From Ectocarpus siliculosus (Eukaryota; Sar; Phaeophyceae; Ectocarpales; Ectocarpaceae), in the NCBI GenBank assembly GCA_000310025.1, contig FN648069.1, positions 571,875 through 625,258 on the forward strand: a DNA stretch of 53,384 bases, in the 5' to 3' direction. Shown here piece by piece: positions 25,701 to 35,765 of the stretch. How positions within the stretch are numbered: the stretch's first letter is position 1; each line of letters opens with the position of its first letter. The notes beneath the pieces were generated by a model, which saw only the letters and a list, made by a program, of their open reading frames with translations, was not told where the DNA came from and searched no databases. The translations under genes were made by a program, and so were the position numbers.

Positions 25701-28700
25701 TGTGGAGAGCTGCAGCAGCTGCGCCTTTGACAGGACAAGGGCTGAGGGGGTCCCGCAAGTGGGATGGGGGGGGGGGGCGCGGTGAGGTTTACCGCAAAAT
25801 TTTGGCTTTACCGACCCCGCCTACCCTTTAACTTTTAAATACCGGTAAAGGGTACTGTACATCACTGTTTTTTCCCCCCTCCAGGACCGGACCGAATATG
25901 AGAGTTTTCCTGCTGAGGACGGACGAGCAAATCAAGATGGTTTGTTGGACCGGACCATAGATGATAAGACTTGAGAGCTATCGTGCTGCTGAGAAGGAAC
26001 AAACCAAGACTTTTTTTTTTTCTTTGATTTCCCGAGAATGTTGTCACCCCCTTCTTGGCGTCTAACCGTGCGTCAGGCGAAGTACCTCGAAGGCATGAAG
26101 AACCCTGCGCTCGGCGGACGCATGATTCACAACAGTGAGTGACCCCCACCACGCTCGGCGACACGTAAACACCAGCGCGAACTTCGAACAAATGTCAGAG
26201 AGGGCGTGGGTATGCGATCATAGGGAGACCCGTGGCTGCGTGTTCTCCTTCGAAGATAGTCACCACAGCTAGCATCAAGTTGCGTAGAGTAGCGCAGGCT
26301 ACAGCGTGCGATAGGAACTTCATGCCGATGCACCGAGTGTGAGACGGGCAACTACCGCCGGCCAGCATGCAGCACCACCACAGCCAGCGAATGGGGTTGT
26401 TGTAGCAGAGAGCTTAAGCTGGAGCTGACGAATGTGTGAATGTTCCAGAGATGTCGTCAAACAGCCGAAAGAGCTGGCTACGACTCACCCAATCTCCATT
26501 ATATGCCTCAAGTCTGCTTACGAGACCCACCTTCCCGGCAACGCTAAAAACACACATCTACGCAGATTTGATCGTGTCTGATGAGGCGCCCTGCCTTTTC
26601 AAGGTCGGAGAGGCCATGCTCGCGGGGGAGATCGAGTACCGCAAGGGGAACTTCGAAACGGCGTTTGAGCACCTCCGTGAGGCAGTCAGGTACGCTCCAT
26701 GCTTCGCAGCGTGACAGGACCGATGGAAACAACCTTGAGGTCGTCCGTGTAGTAAATTTTTCCGGATCAGCATACGCCCTTTCCGATAACATTGCACTTG
26801 CGTGATCGCTTGGCACGCGCTCAGACTCTTCAGCCTCCGTTTTCCTTCCCACCGCCCCCCTTGTCTGTGTCCACGAGCGTCCGTTTCATGGTGCGAGTAA
26901 AACAACCCATTCTCGACTCCCGCCTCCACCATTTTTAAGCCCACCCCTACGAACTCCCCCTCCCCCGGTGTTTGCCATCGGGGTTGGGTTTTCGTCGCTT
27001 GGCAACGACGTTGTAAAACAAGCCGCCCCCCCCGGTGTTTGCCATCGGGGTTGGGTTTTCGTCGCTTGGCAACGACGTTGTAAAACAAGCCGCCCCCCCC
27101 GGTGTTTGCCATCGGAATTGGGTTTTCGTCGCTTGACAACGACGTTGTAAAACAAGCCAATTTACTTTGGGAGCTCGGCAAACAGGTTGCCGCTTTTTTT
27201 TCCCTCTGTTTTTTTTTTTGCGGTAACCATGAATGGTGGTCGAGTAGATCATGTTGTGCGGGGTAAAGAACCCTCACTCCGCGCAAGGGGGATAATCGCA
27301 CCACGTTGTGTTAAAAGTGGTCAAGCATCCTGGAGGCAGTTACACAGTGCTTATAACTGTCTCTGGAAGTGAAAGCACCAGAAAATAAATTAAGTCATAC
27401 GCAGCTGTCATCCGTACGCAAGGAAGAAAGCACAAGATGCCAAACACCCTTAGCAGGATGCACGCACTCTTCATGCGACTCGCCGAATACCTCACGGTGC
27501 TTCGCGCTTGGTGATTTGTTTTTTTTCTCCCATCATTGGATTCTGTCGTCTGCCCCTCTGGCCCCTATCCTCCACTTCTTCTAGCTAGACGACCCAACAG
27601 GGGTCACATAGGAGGGGGGGGTTGGACCCCCTCCTGCGGTTCCTGCTTGAGATATTTTTATCGCGAGAAGGGTACAGCAATCCCTTCCCTCGCGACTTAT
27701 GAAGGTGATGTGAGAGCCTGGTCCGGTGAGAACCCGGCGTGCTCCGTCCTGGCTTTGTGGGGATGCGAGGTCAATGGTCTAACGACTACGGCATGCACGA
27801 CTATGGGTACACCCCCCCCCCCCCCCTACGCACCTCCACGACCCAAGCGTATCGCTTCAGACGGCGATTCATTCTTCGGTTCCAAATCAAACAGCTTTTC
27901 CGCCAAGACCGAGCCGAGCAGTCTTTCCCTAAACCCATGCTTTTCTTGTCGCCCCGCGCTGAAGGTTGGACACAAGCTTGTTGTACGATGAGCCATGGGG
28001 TTGGATGGTCCCCAGCCGGCACGCCCTCGGTGCTCTCCTCCTTGAACAGGACCACATCCAGGAGGCAACAGAAGTGTTCAGGTGATGAAGAGGGCCATCG
28101 TATTATAGTCGCTTTCGCTCGGCACAAACATGATTGGTTGGCTGCCATTGTTTTCGCGAAGCAGCCCATGCGCACCTCTGTGCTTCGGGTGGACACCTCA
28201 ACAGAGCGATTGCTGTAGACAACACGCGAGGACACATGATGCGAAGAGAGTAAATTGATGGTGCCACACCGCCGAGTGCGTGGTTTTACGGGGTTACCCG
28301 GACACTCTGAACCCGCTCCATCAGGAAGTTCTAACGGCAGTGCCAGATTTTTTCTCCATCTTCGTGTGTACTGCATGTGAGGGATATATTATGAAGGCTT
28401 GTTTGCATCTTTTTACAGCCGACTCGTTGAAACTCTTACTGCCCACCCCAAATCCTGGACAACGATGTTGCCACGCCAGGGCGGACCTTAAGATGTACCC
28501 GAGCAACATGTGGGGACTCCTCGGACTATCTCAGTGTCTCGACAAGGCGGGCGATCCGGAGGTGGGTGCTCCTTGTCCTGATTTGGATCTACTTCTTCAA
28601 TAGTGAGAATAGAAAGCATGCCTCCTCCCTCTCGACGTGATGGTGCTGTGCATTGAGGTTGACGTACGGGATTGGCTTACGGGAGATTTTATGCATGATG

Positions 28701-28873
28701 GTATTGCTGTTCTCATATATTTTCGACAAATCCCCGTTGTTTCGCGCGAACAGGCTGTCGAGGCCAAGAGGCGCTACGATGAAGCGTCGTCCACAGCCGA
28801 ATCCAAGCCAGCAGCAACCTGCTTCTGCGCGAAAGTTGCCGGAGCTACCTCGCCCACACCCTGCCCGGTTTAA
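16759..28873 (+). CDS. TPR-repeat protein, 14 exons, 581 residues
   Basis: The exons are 16759-16993, 21409-21612, 22131-22315, 22462-22647, 22966-23027, 23280-23340, 23854-23936, 24228-24314, 24710-24851, 26077-26134, 26566-26689, 27965-28081, 28480-28561 and 28754-28873. All phases agree, the total is 1746 nt and the stop is TAA. The protein resembles the large soluble TPR proteins of bacteria and algae. Exon 1 has a canonical TPR (AWFARGWMHMLNYNHEEAAE), followed across the junction by the family block AFWGIAYAVSSNYN. Exon 4 has AGHLTHMASHIDIW, matching the HMPSHIF block. Exon 6 has YRIHNVHMAVWA. The C-terminal half has YDEPWGWMVPSRHALGALLL and GLLGLSQCL, more TPR-type helices. The role is unknown, but TPR domains bind proteins. 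Intron 7 begins with GC rather than GT. Most large introns are full of transposons. Confidence 0.85.
17216..19690 (+). repeat. diverged direct repeat, three copies in intron 1
   Basis: Copies lie at about 17216-17460 (partial), 17500-18110 and 19085-19690. Shared landmarks include GTGTGGTTTGCGACGATGC, GCGATGACTCCGG, AAAACCCTGAAGGCGATGCTT, AATTTGCGGCGAAATA and CACACAGCATTCACT. Copies two and three are about 1.6 kb apart and bracket the TTACCGCC array, so the whole may be an LTR-like pair around a non-coding interior, or part of a large tandem repeat. No coding sequence is present. Confidence 0.6.
18125..19060 (+). repeat. TTACCGCC-rich tandem array (~110 bp period), interrupted
   Basis: Two clear ~110-bp units start at 18181 and 18291 (each CGCCGTTTTTTGGTT…). 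A second block with the same unit runs from about 18841 to 19060. Within each unit the octamer (G)TTACCGCC recurs every 12-25 bases. The 18450-18835 segment between the blocks lacks the motif and looks like an insertion; it contains a B-box-like GAGTTCGAATCCGC at about 18512. Confidence 0.75.
19990..21119. mobile_element. Tc1/mariner-like MITE with TA duplication
   Basis: The left end reads CAGTAGGTGGCCCGATATAA (from 19990). The right end is its near-perfect reverse complement (TTATACCGGGCCACCTGCTG, ending 21119). Both ends abut TA (19988-19989 and 21120-21121), the duplication used by Tc1/mariner-class transposases. Subterminal regions repeat ATAATGCCGGT many times in both orientations. The interior has two copies of a ~55-bp CA-rich repeat (about 20195-20303) and no transposase. 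It is 1130 bp long and sits in intron 1 of the TPR gene. Confidence 0.85.
21638..21690 (-). mobile_element. short SINE-tail fragment
   Basis: A T-rich run followed by AATCAGCGCTCACGGCG resembles the 3' end of the SINE at 31578-31915. The match is short and diverged. It lies just inside intron 2 of the TPR gene. Confidence 0.3.
23500..23575 (+). mobile_element. tRNA-like sequence (SINE head or tRNA pseudogene)
   Basis: The sequence ACCGGTGGCTGAGTGGTTTA provides an A box (TGGCTGAGTGG). It is followed after a tRNA-like spacing by a B box (GGTTCGAATGTC). The acceptor-stem halves do not pair convincingly, so this is not called as a functional tRNA. It lies in intron 6 of the TPR gene and most likely is a retroposed tRNA-derived head. 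Confidence 0.45.
24922..25867. mobile_element. hAT-like non-autonomous transposon
   Basis: The left end CAGTGATGTGCATTACCC is mirrored by the right end GGGTACTGTACATCACTG (ending 25867). Beyond these, subterminal copies of TTTACCGACCGGTAA and TTACCGGTAT-like motifs occur in inverted orientation. CAGTG-type ends are characteristic of hAT elements. The 8-base flanks (gttttgtc and ttttttcc) are only partly similar, so a target duplication is eroded or absent. No transposase is encoded. It lies in intron 9 of the TPR gene. Confidence 0.65.
26955..27815 (+). repeat. dispersed copy of the C-rich repeat with triplicated subunit
   Basis: This copy of the repeat seen at 13340-14813 starts with three head-to-tail ~72-bp subunits (GGTGTTTGCCATCGG…ACAAGCCG). 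It continues through the same body, and ends GGCATGCACGACTATGGGTA plus a C run. It is split by a SINE insertion at 27516-27703. It lies in intron 11 of the TPR gene, without any LINE coding sequence next to it. Confidence 0.75.
27516..27703 (-). mobile_element. 5'-truncated SINE nested in a repeat, with target duplication
   Basis: Compared with the uninterrupted copies at about 13790-13815 and 14340, 188 extra bases split the repeat here. They are flanked by the duplication GGTGAT (27510-27515 and 27704-27709). The insert starts with a T run and contains CCTCCTGCGG and a CGCGAGAAGGGTACAGCA segment similar to the body of the SINE at 31578-31915. The tRNA-like head is missing. Confidence 0.75.
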
Positions 28874-29129
28874 ACGCGCCATGTTGACTCATGGCAGAGA
28901 CCGTTCAAATTGTTTGCGATTGGAAGCATGCGACATACAACCAGGCTTCCGCAAAGCGTCCACAACAATTGTCGCCTATCATCTATCGCCGCACGGCGTG
29001 TAACGTATAAATCTGGACACAAGTTCCGTTTGTGAGGGATAAAAATTCAACCTGAGGGAGTTGCGGTATTTGACGGGTTGCGGGTTTTCTCGTGACTGGA
29101 TGCGGGAACGATTACGATCTCTCATAGGA
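28874..29129. other. short intergenic spacer
   Basis: No gene is seen between the TPR gene stop and the copia remnant. This is presumably the 3' UTR and terminator region of the TPR gene. Confidence 0.4.
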
Positions 29130-29900
29130 TTTTGCCGAGGATGCGGTGTAGCGAAGTTTGGGGTAACTCGTACTTCGGAGTAGTCTGGAGACCCCCTTCG
29201 CCGGCGGGTTCGAAGCTGGAGGAGTACGCCGAGAACTTCCCAGACGTGGATGCTCCGTTTCGGTCGTTGGTCGAGTGTTTGTGTGTTGGCTTGCCACCCG
29301 GACATTCTGAACGCGGCGAGGGCGGTAGCGAGGTACTCTCACGCGCCGCCGAAGCTTGTACAACAGCACGCGGCGTTGCACATCGCCAGGTACAAATGTT
29401 TAGTGTACTCTAGCTAAATATGGGATGTCTTACAGAGGGGCAAGGGCAGTGGTATCGATCTGGAGTTGTACATGGATTCGGACTACCCAAGCAAGAGCAC
29501 GGACCGGATGTAGGTCTGTTATTCCGGTGGGGTTGAAAAATGTGCGCCGGTGCTAGGGTATGGTTTTCTCTTGGAGGCGGAAGAGTATCGCGCTGTCCTC
29601 GGCCGGGCAGAGTACGTCGCAATGGCTGATGGATTCAAGGAGGTGCTTTTCTGCGGAATTTCTGGAGTTGTTTATCTTGCCGGGCCGTGACGTGGGATGC
29701 ACCACGGTTATGGAGGACAACGAACCCGAATCCGAAGCACATCGACGTGCGTTATCACTCAATCGGGAACGGATCCATTGTAGTTTGTGTACCGTCGGCA
29801 GAACAGCACGCGAACTTTCTCACCAAGACGCTCAACGAGAATGCGTTCGTGGCACATCGGAACGTCGTCATGTATTTTGTTTCTGTTGGTCACGCACATT
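29130..29900 (+). pseudogene. Ty1/copia polyprotein remnant (reverse transcriptase end and RNase H)
   Basis: Several frames together show the ordered C-terminal blocks of a copia polyprotein. HPDILNAARAVARYSHAP is near 29298. GSGIDLELYMDSDYPSKS is near 29440, where MDSDY is the RNase H start. RKSIALSSAG is near 29578, and KHIDVRYHSI then SAEQHANFLTKTLNE are at about 29735-29850. Multiple frameshifts and stops break it. No long terminal repeats could be paired around it, so it is an old fragment. Confidence 0.8.
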
Positions 29901-31576
29901 GCGATGTGTTGAGCGGCTATAATAGGACAATGTTTGAAGCAGTATTTTATCGAAAAGGCATGAAGTTCTATAGATTTATGTTGTTTCCCAGGAACGAAAA
30001 TCGACATATTCTGATAAGCCATGGTTGCAGGCCTCCGTATTTCTGAAATATCGCGAGAATTGGTCAGTCAATATTATCATTGGAATGCGTTGTGTGAGTT
30101 TGGCGCGTGCGAAATCAGAAATATGTCGAGTTTGTAGTTGCGTGGTTTTCTGAGGAACATTTTCCCGTTGATTCGAACGATGGCACGGTATTTTTGGTTG
30201 TATCTAAGGATGTGTGATGTTTCAGCGACTCTAGAAGTCCGCACATAACTTGCCGATAAACGTAGACGTGCCATTCATTGTTGTGGGCTGTATAGAACAA
30301 TGAATTACGACGAGGATACCCTTCTGTAGAGGGTGCACTGTCTGAAGTATTGGATGTTCAAGGTAGCTTAAACGGGGGTCATTTGACCCGTGTTGAAGCA
30401 GGACTATTTGGAAGATTGTCGCTGCCGTTTCTCCTGTAGTTTTTGGAGAGTTGTTCAACGGATCACACAAGTAGATCATATCTCCACTTACAAGGGGGGG
30501 GCGGTGTACTGTACTCGATCTATACAATGTGTCTGTTCTGTGGGGCCTCTGGCCGTTTGGGAGTGGGTGAGTTGGAGGCTGCAGGGTCGCGTCCCCGATG
30601 CGTGAGTGTTGCTCCCCTACATTTGGTTGTATGGTTTGATGTAGGTCGTGTAAGGGTGTGGGTGGTGGTGAATGAGGTGGTGAATAATACAAAGAGGCAG
30701 GCAAGGATAACTTCAAGGTTCGGCTAGGTGGCATCAATTGCAACGGGGCGCATTCGATACCCTCGTGCGTGACGTTGAAACACAATCAGGCAGCTCGGAT
30801 CGTTTCATGCATGCTCGAGGTTGAGCGAGCGTGCGTACTGTAGGGACGAAACACCAGAAACATTTCGAGGGGTAACCATCTCACCTCCATACTGCTGTGT
30901 GTAGCAAGAAAAGAGTGTGCCTGGTTCGATTCTCTCAAGACGACGCATTGTCGGCGATGTAGCGTTGTGTTCTGCTCCGTTGTCTTGCCGAAAGCAACCG
31001 GCGGATCGGTGCCCATTTCAGCAAATAGGGTTACGGCCAACACGAGGTTCAGCCGTTCGGGTTGTTGCAAGGCGCGTGTTGGCCGCGCCAGTCTTCAACA
31101 CTCGGTTGTTCCACTACCAGCAGGACGCCCCAAGGTGAATGAGACGTATTCGGAAATGTCACGATGAGATCTTGGCAATGCTACTCTCGCGCCGACATTG
31201 CTTCTCTCCTGTGGAGGATCGAGAGTGTTAAACTACGGCCGAAGGGGGTCTGATGAACTCTGTCCAAAAACACAGTCTCCCATCGGAATACCTACCCTGT
31301 TCGAGATCGACGCGAGCCCGCCACGTGCAGAGCGGAAGACCCACACAACACATGCGCAACACGACTTTCCCCACGTACAATATGACGCGGTTCTATAGTC
31401 TATACGCCCCACTTCTGGTTCGCTAGCAAAACAAGAACAGCCCACAAGAAGCCTGCGGCACGCTTCGCCGTTGCAGCAGAAGTACAGCAGCAGAGGGGGA
31501 AAAGACAAGCGAGGCTCCCTCATCGGTAAGTGGCGCGCTTACGAAGAGCAACATTTTACAGGGATGGACGAACTCT

Positions 31577-31577
<1 letters not shown>
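29901..31577. other. no gene recognised
   Basis: Frames on both strands here have no domain I can identify. A proline-rich minus-strand frame (30231-30785) looks like low-complexity antisense. Part of this stretch may be eroded retroelement sequence belonging to the adjacent copia remnant. Confidence 0.35.
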
Positions 31578-31610
<33 letters not shown>

Positions 31611-31915
31611 TTCTTCACTTCAAATCAGCGCTCACAGCTCTAGTGCCGTTTATTCCAACCCGTGGTCACACAGAAGAGCCTCTCTCTACCCTCCCCTCCT
31701 GCGGTACTTCGCCTTCAATTTTTAATGCGAGAAGAGTTCAGCACTCTCTTCCCTCTGTGTACACACGAACTAGCGCTATCCACTTGGCCAGGAGCGGAAG
31801 CGAGAGAAGAACTCACTTTGCAAGAAAAGCTCGCCTACGCCGTGATTCGAACCCCTGACCTGACCTCTAGAAGGTTACGAGGCTACCAACTAGACCACCG
31901 GGGCGACCGGCTATA
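31578..31915 (-). mobile_element. tRNA-derived SINE with poly-A tail
   Basis: Read on the minus strand, the element starts with a tRNA-like head (about 31912-31842): A box TGGTCTAGTTGG, then B box GGGTTCGAATCACGG. A ~230-bp unrelated body follows, and a 32-base A tail (T run at 31578-31609) ends it. The head most resembles an arginine-type tRNA. Fragments of the same family occur at 1720-1800, 21638-21690 and 27516-27703. No clear target duplication was found. Confidence 0.8.
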
Positions 31916-32834
31916 ATATATTTAAACATCAAACACATGATAAGAAAAAGGGAAGGTGGATGCACTCCTTCGAGTCCCTCTGCAACACTTGCGCAGAGTC
32001 AGGCCGAACGGACGATCGTCCCAACAGTCTACACTAGTACCTCCAAAGCAAGTCCAAGTTTCGAAATCAATCGTGCCCGTTCAGTGTGTGCATGAAACTA
32101 CTACTGTAGGCCACGTGATCCCTCGTACGACGACGGCAGGGGGGTGGTGTCCAGTAACTACGACAGCCCACCACCAGAACAACCACAATATGCAACGCAG
32201 ACCACACTCCGAACCCCCAGTCTTGCCGAATAAGTACAAGGGTGTTTGCAGAATAACGAAAACAATACTGTGCGCGAAGAAGCCGCTAGGACCCTCGCGC
32301 TATAGTCTAAGCTCACGTTCACGGCCGTCTGGTGTAGCAACGCGAGGCAGTGCAGGCAGGCGCTAAATTCTAATCTCGGAGAAGCTGCGCTGCTGCTGCT
32401 GCTGCTCAACCACTCCTTCTCCTGCTCCTGTCTCGCCTGCAGTTCCGACAAACAGAAGCACGTTGCGAAAAAAGTGCCGCGTGGTTCGCACGGTGGCCGT
32501 CAAACTGTAAGAAAAAGTGATGGACGAGTGAAAATGTGCTCATTTCGAGATGCCACCAGGCAACAAGCGAAACAGAGGCCGTACAGCAGTGGCGGCTAAG
32601 GTTTACGAGAGGGTCTTGCCAATGTCAACAAGGGTGTGTGATCGAGCAACGAGCCGCTGCCTCAGCCGAGAAAAGGTTGGAACACACAATGCAATGCAGC
32701 GGCATCCAGACCACGAGAGCACCGGTCGGCGCCGTCAGGACCGATTCGAGTCGGGTCGACACCATGACCGACGCATGGACATAAAACAGTCGCCTTTCGC
32801 CCTTCGTAGATACAAACAAAGCGAAGTACACCTC
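31916..32834. other. no gene recognised
   Basis: Only short frames occur. A CTG/GCT microsatellite lies at about 32386-32408. A plus-strand frame at 32550-32882 is Arg-rich and lacks recognisable domains. Confidence 0.35.
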
Positions 32835-33130
32835 TGTTTGGGGCACTTGGATACAAGACTGAAGATCCAATCTGGAGAGTAGACTGTATGTGTGTGGGGG
32901 TTATGCTATTGGAGGTCCAAGTGCGGGGCCCCTCGAGAGAGAGCCCGTGCATGTGTTCAGTCTATGTTCACTGTACTATATGTGTTTGACGTGCTAGAAG
33001 GAGCACAAGTGTGTGATAATCAAGGCTCACATCATCGGCATCGGTCCTGGGTAAACGTAGTCCCCAGATCTATTCATACTACCGTGGGTGGGCACGGTAG
33101 CCCCCATGGGACGGCACGGGGTCCTCTAAC

Positions 33131-33362
33131 ACGATTACCGTAATAGCCAGAGAGATGGCACCCCCGTGTTAGCGGTTCTGTGTAGCGTATTTCTCGACAA
33201 CTAGGGGGTGTGGACACCAACCGATACCTCTCAGGAAAGCTCTCGACGAGATAATTCCAAAACTACCCTTGTCGGCAGTGGTATCCCCGTGGTTGTGGAG
33301 AAGTAAGCTATACAGAAACGCTTACACGGTGGTGCTATCTGTCCGACTATTACGGTAATCGT
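33131..33362. mobile_element. 232-bp palindromic MITE next to the left LTR
   Basis: ACGATTACCGTAATAG at 33131-33146 is perfectly complementary to 33347-33362. The complementarity continues imperfectly inward for roughly 75 bases per arm (AGAGATGGCACC… against …GGTGCTATCTGT), so nearly the whole element folds on itself. TCTAA lies just outside each end, offset by one base on the left. It starts exactly where the left LTR appears to stop. Confidence 0.65.
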
Positions 33363-33377
33363 TCTAAAAGGCGACCG

Positions 33378-33710
33378 ATGTCGAATGCACAAGATGCCGC
33401 GGACAGGGTGGCAGCAGCTTCGGAAAGGGCAGCAGCAGCGGAAAGGGCCGCGAGAAAGATTTACTGTTAAATTCAACATTGTGATGGAAAGGATCACGGC
33501 GCGAATGTTGGTATGGCAGGTGGGGTTCAAGCTGGGAAAGCAGCTGGGGGTCACGCTAGGAAGGCAGCGAAGGGATTTGATACCGGAGGTGGGTCCGGGA
33601 GATTAGACAGCGGCGGAAGGGCCCGAACGCATGAAGCGAGTGCGCGAACACATGAAAAATGTTTTGAGAGGGGAAGAAGCCCCATGTGTATGGCGGACAC
33701 GAACAGGTGA
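33378..33710 (+). pseudogene. broken gag-like ORF
   Basis: An ATG at 33378 opens a frame with one internal TAA (33468) and a final TGA at about 33710. It starts MSNAQDAADRVAAASERAAA, is Ala/Arg/Glu-rich and then Gly/Ala/Lys-rich. Downstream in other frames are a Cys/His segment (SCHNYVLRGHCPYQH) and glutamine-rich stretches from CAG runs up to about 34400. This composition suits a retroelement nucleic-acid-binding structural protein, but no defined domain is recognised. Confidence 0.35.
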
Positions 33711-34975
33711 CGAGAGGTCTGCCGCAGAGCAGCTGCCACAACTACGTCCTTAGAGGGCACTGCCCGTACCAGCATCAGCAGAAAGCAGCTGGTGCCCAAC
33801 GAACGCCCTTCCGCTGCCCTCGGCGGTGGAACGTTTCGGGACTGTGGAGGTTCTCCTCGTCAGCAGCAGCATGATCTACAGCAGTCGTGCACAGGTGTTC
33901 CCGTGCAGCAGCCGTTCCAGCAGCAGCAGGCACACGGCGGGTTTGGCAGATTTTGTGGGTTTCATCAGCAGCCGCGGTAACAGCAGCTGCTGGCAGCCGG
34001 CCCCACCGGCGGTGCGGGTGGACAGGTGAGTGGTGCGGTGTCTGTTGGTGAGAACGGGGGGGGGGGCTGCTACCGCTTCGTCTGTGGCGTCTTTGCCGGT
34101 AAAAGCCCCCGCCAACGTAGTTTCTCTCAGCGCAGTTACACACCCCGCCGCTCATTCTCCCCCGCGACCCACCACGACATCACGTGTAGCACCTGCAGTA
34201 GCGCGGAAACGCGAAGAGCTGTATCTCATGGAGGCCGGGTACGGTAGAGGTGGTGAAACGCGGCAGATTCTCGGGCCGTACCGCGTTGTTGTTGTTTCGC
34301 TGTCCGCGGGATCGCAACAACCCAAACAGTAGTCGCAGCAGCAGCCAGCAGCCTCACCAATGTCATCATCAACAGTACACCATGCCGATGAGATCCGTCC
34401 TGCTGCCCCATCTACAACGGTTGGAGTCTTGTAGATCGGCGGCGGTACTGGCGGCGGCGGTGGAGTGTGAAGAACAGTCGGAAGAAGCGGCAAGAACGAC
34501 GGAAGCAGCAGTGTTGATCCTGGAGGAGCCTGTCGTAAGCAGCAGGAGAGTCGACAGCAGCGGCGTGAAGCGGTGGGGACTCTTCAGATGCTTGGGCGGG
34601 GGGGGCAGCCAAGGTTCATGCGCCGGCACGTGGCGGCGGCAGAGGTGGCCAAACCTGCAGCAGCGGTGGACACGACGGCATCTGCAGTTTTCGAGAGGGG
34701 CGCGAGTGCGAGCGGGGCGAGAATCTACCCTTGTCGGTTTTCCCCCCGGTCCACCCCTCCCGTGCCCCCCACAGCGCCACACCTGCCACGAGCCCCCGGA
34801 AACGGACGCGCCACTAACGCGGGGCGGGTGCAGCGCGATTTGGGGAGAAGCAGTGAAGCGGAAGACGGATATTTGGCTCCTGTGGGCACCCTGGAGTCGA
34901 CCGAGCAGGCGGAGGAAACGGTGGCAGCGACGACCTCACTATATTTCCGCCAAATTGGAGGCCATATGAAATGTT
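33711..34975 (+). other. CAG-rich degenerate sequence
   Basis: CAG runs are frequent and give glutamine-rich peptides in one frame (QQQHDLQQ, QQPFQQQQAHGG). Stops occur in all frames every 60-240 codons. It is probably decayed interior of the LTR element. No enzyme motif was found on either strand. Confidence 0.4.
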
Positions 34976-35449
34976 AACGAGTTTGTTTGAGTTTTGTGTG
35001 GACGCATTGGCGTGTTAAGTTCACGTTGTTGTTCTTTGCATCTTTCTTTTTTGTTCCCTGTCGAGCGCACTCTTCCCGTTGCGCAGAAGGCGATAATTCA
35101 TCCAGGAATCGCCTCCGAGAGACAATGCGTTGATTATGCGGCATTCTTGTTTGTGTTTGTTTTTGTTATTAGTATTTTCTTAGTTTTTCAGGGTTGACTT
35201 GATATATTTTGGACCCGAACTTTGTGTGTTTGTACTGTCAAGAACCATGGGGGGGGATCTGTGTACCATGTTTCTAGCCGCCGTACCAGCCGAGCAGAGT
35301 ACATTTTTCGTGGAGTTCTGTTCAAGTTGGATTTGTTTTGTTATGATGTTCTCTGCGTTTTCTTCGTTCTGCTGTGTGTAGCGTCAAGAATCAGGGGGAG
35401 GAAATGTGTTGTCATGATTCCACACGCACCATCAGCGAATGCATTGATG

Positions 35450-35765
35450 TTCTTCTTTTTGTATGCAGGGCATGTTTCAGCTGGGGGGCTGTTTCGTACA
35501 CGTTGATGTTTTGAGACCTCCTGTTGATTGAGAAGGAGAGAAAGAAAGCGCAGGCAGATCTACATGTTTGTTTCTGGGAAATGTTCCAGCCGGGGGGCTG
35601 TTACGTATTAGTATCTTGACATTGGTATTGACAATGTTGTCTTGTACCAAACCAGTGAGAGAAGGGAGGCACAGATTTATTTTTTCGGGAAATGCTGCAG
35701 CAGGGGGCGCTGTTTGCTTGACTATTTCTGTTCTCTATTGTCTCTTGGACAACAGCTGAGGCACC
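35450..35765 (+). repeat. three diverged ~110-bp repeats
   Basis: Three sections starting near 35455, 35568 and 35680 share the pattern TTT(C/T)NGG(A)AATG(T/C)TNCAGC(C/A)GGGGGCTGTT and lie 110-115 bases apart. The conserved GGGGGGCTGTT string also appears immediately before the LTR copy at 39840, so these may be duplicated polypurine-tract regions of the LTR element. Confidence 0.45.

Noticed and set aside
26558-27304. 248-residue minus-strand frame across TPR exon 11 and repeats
   Set aside because: It is made of antisense exon sequence plus translated ~72-bp repeat units (recurring QRRCQATKTQPRWQT). Not a gene.
35568-35760. GN-x-AGG-type peptides resembling beta-helix turns
   Set aside because: Only one short turn per repeat is readable and the surroundings are AT-rich with stops. 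The string is better explained by repeated polypurine-like DNA.
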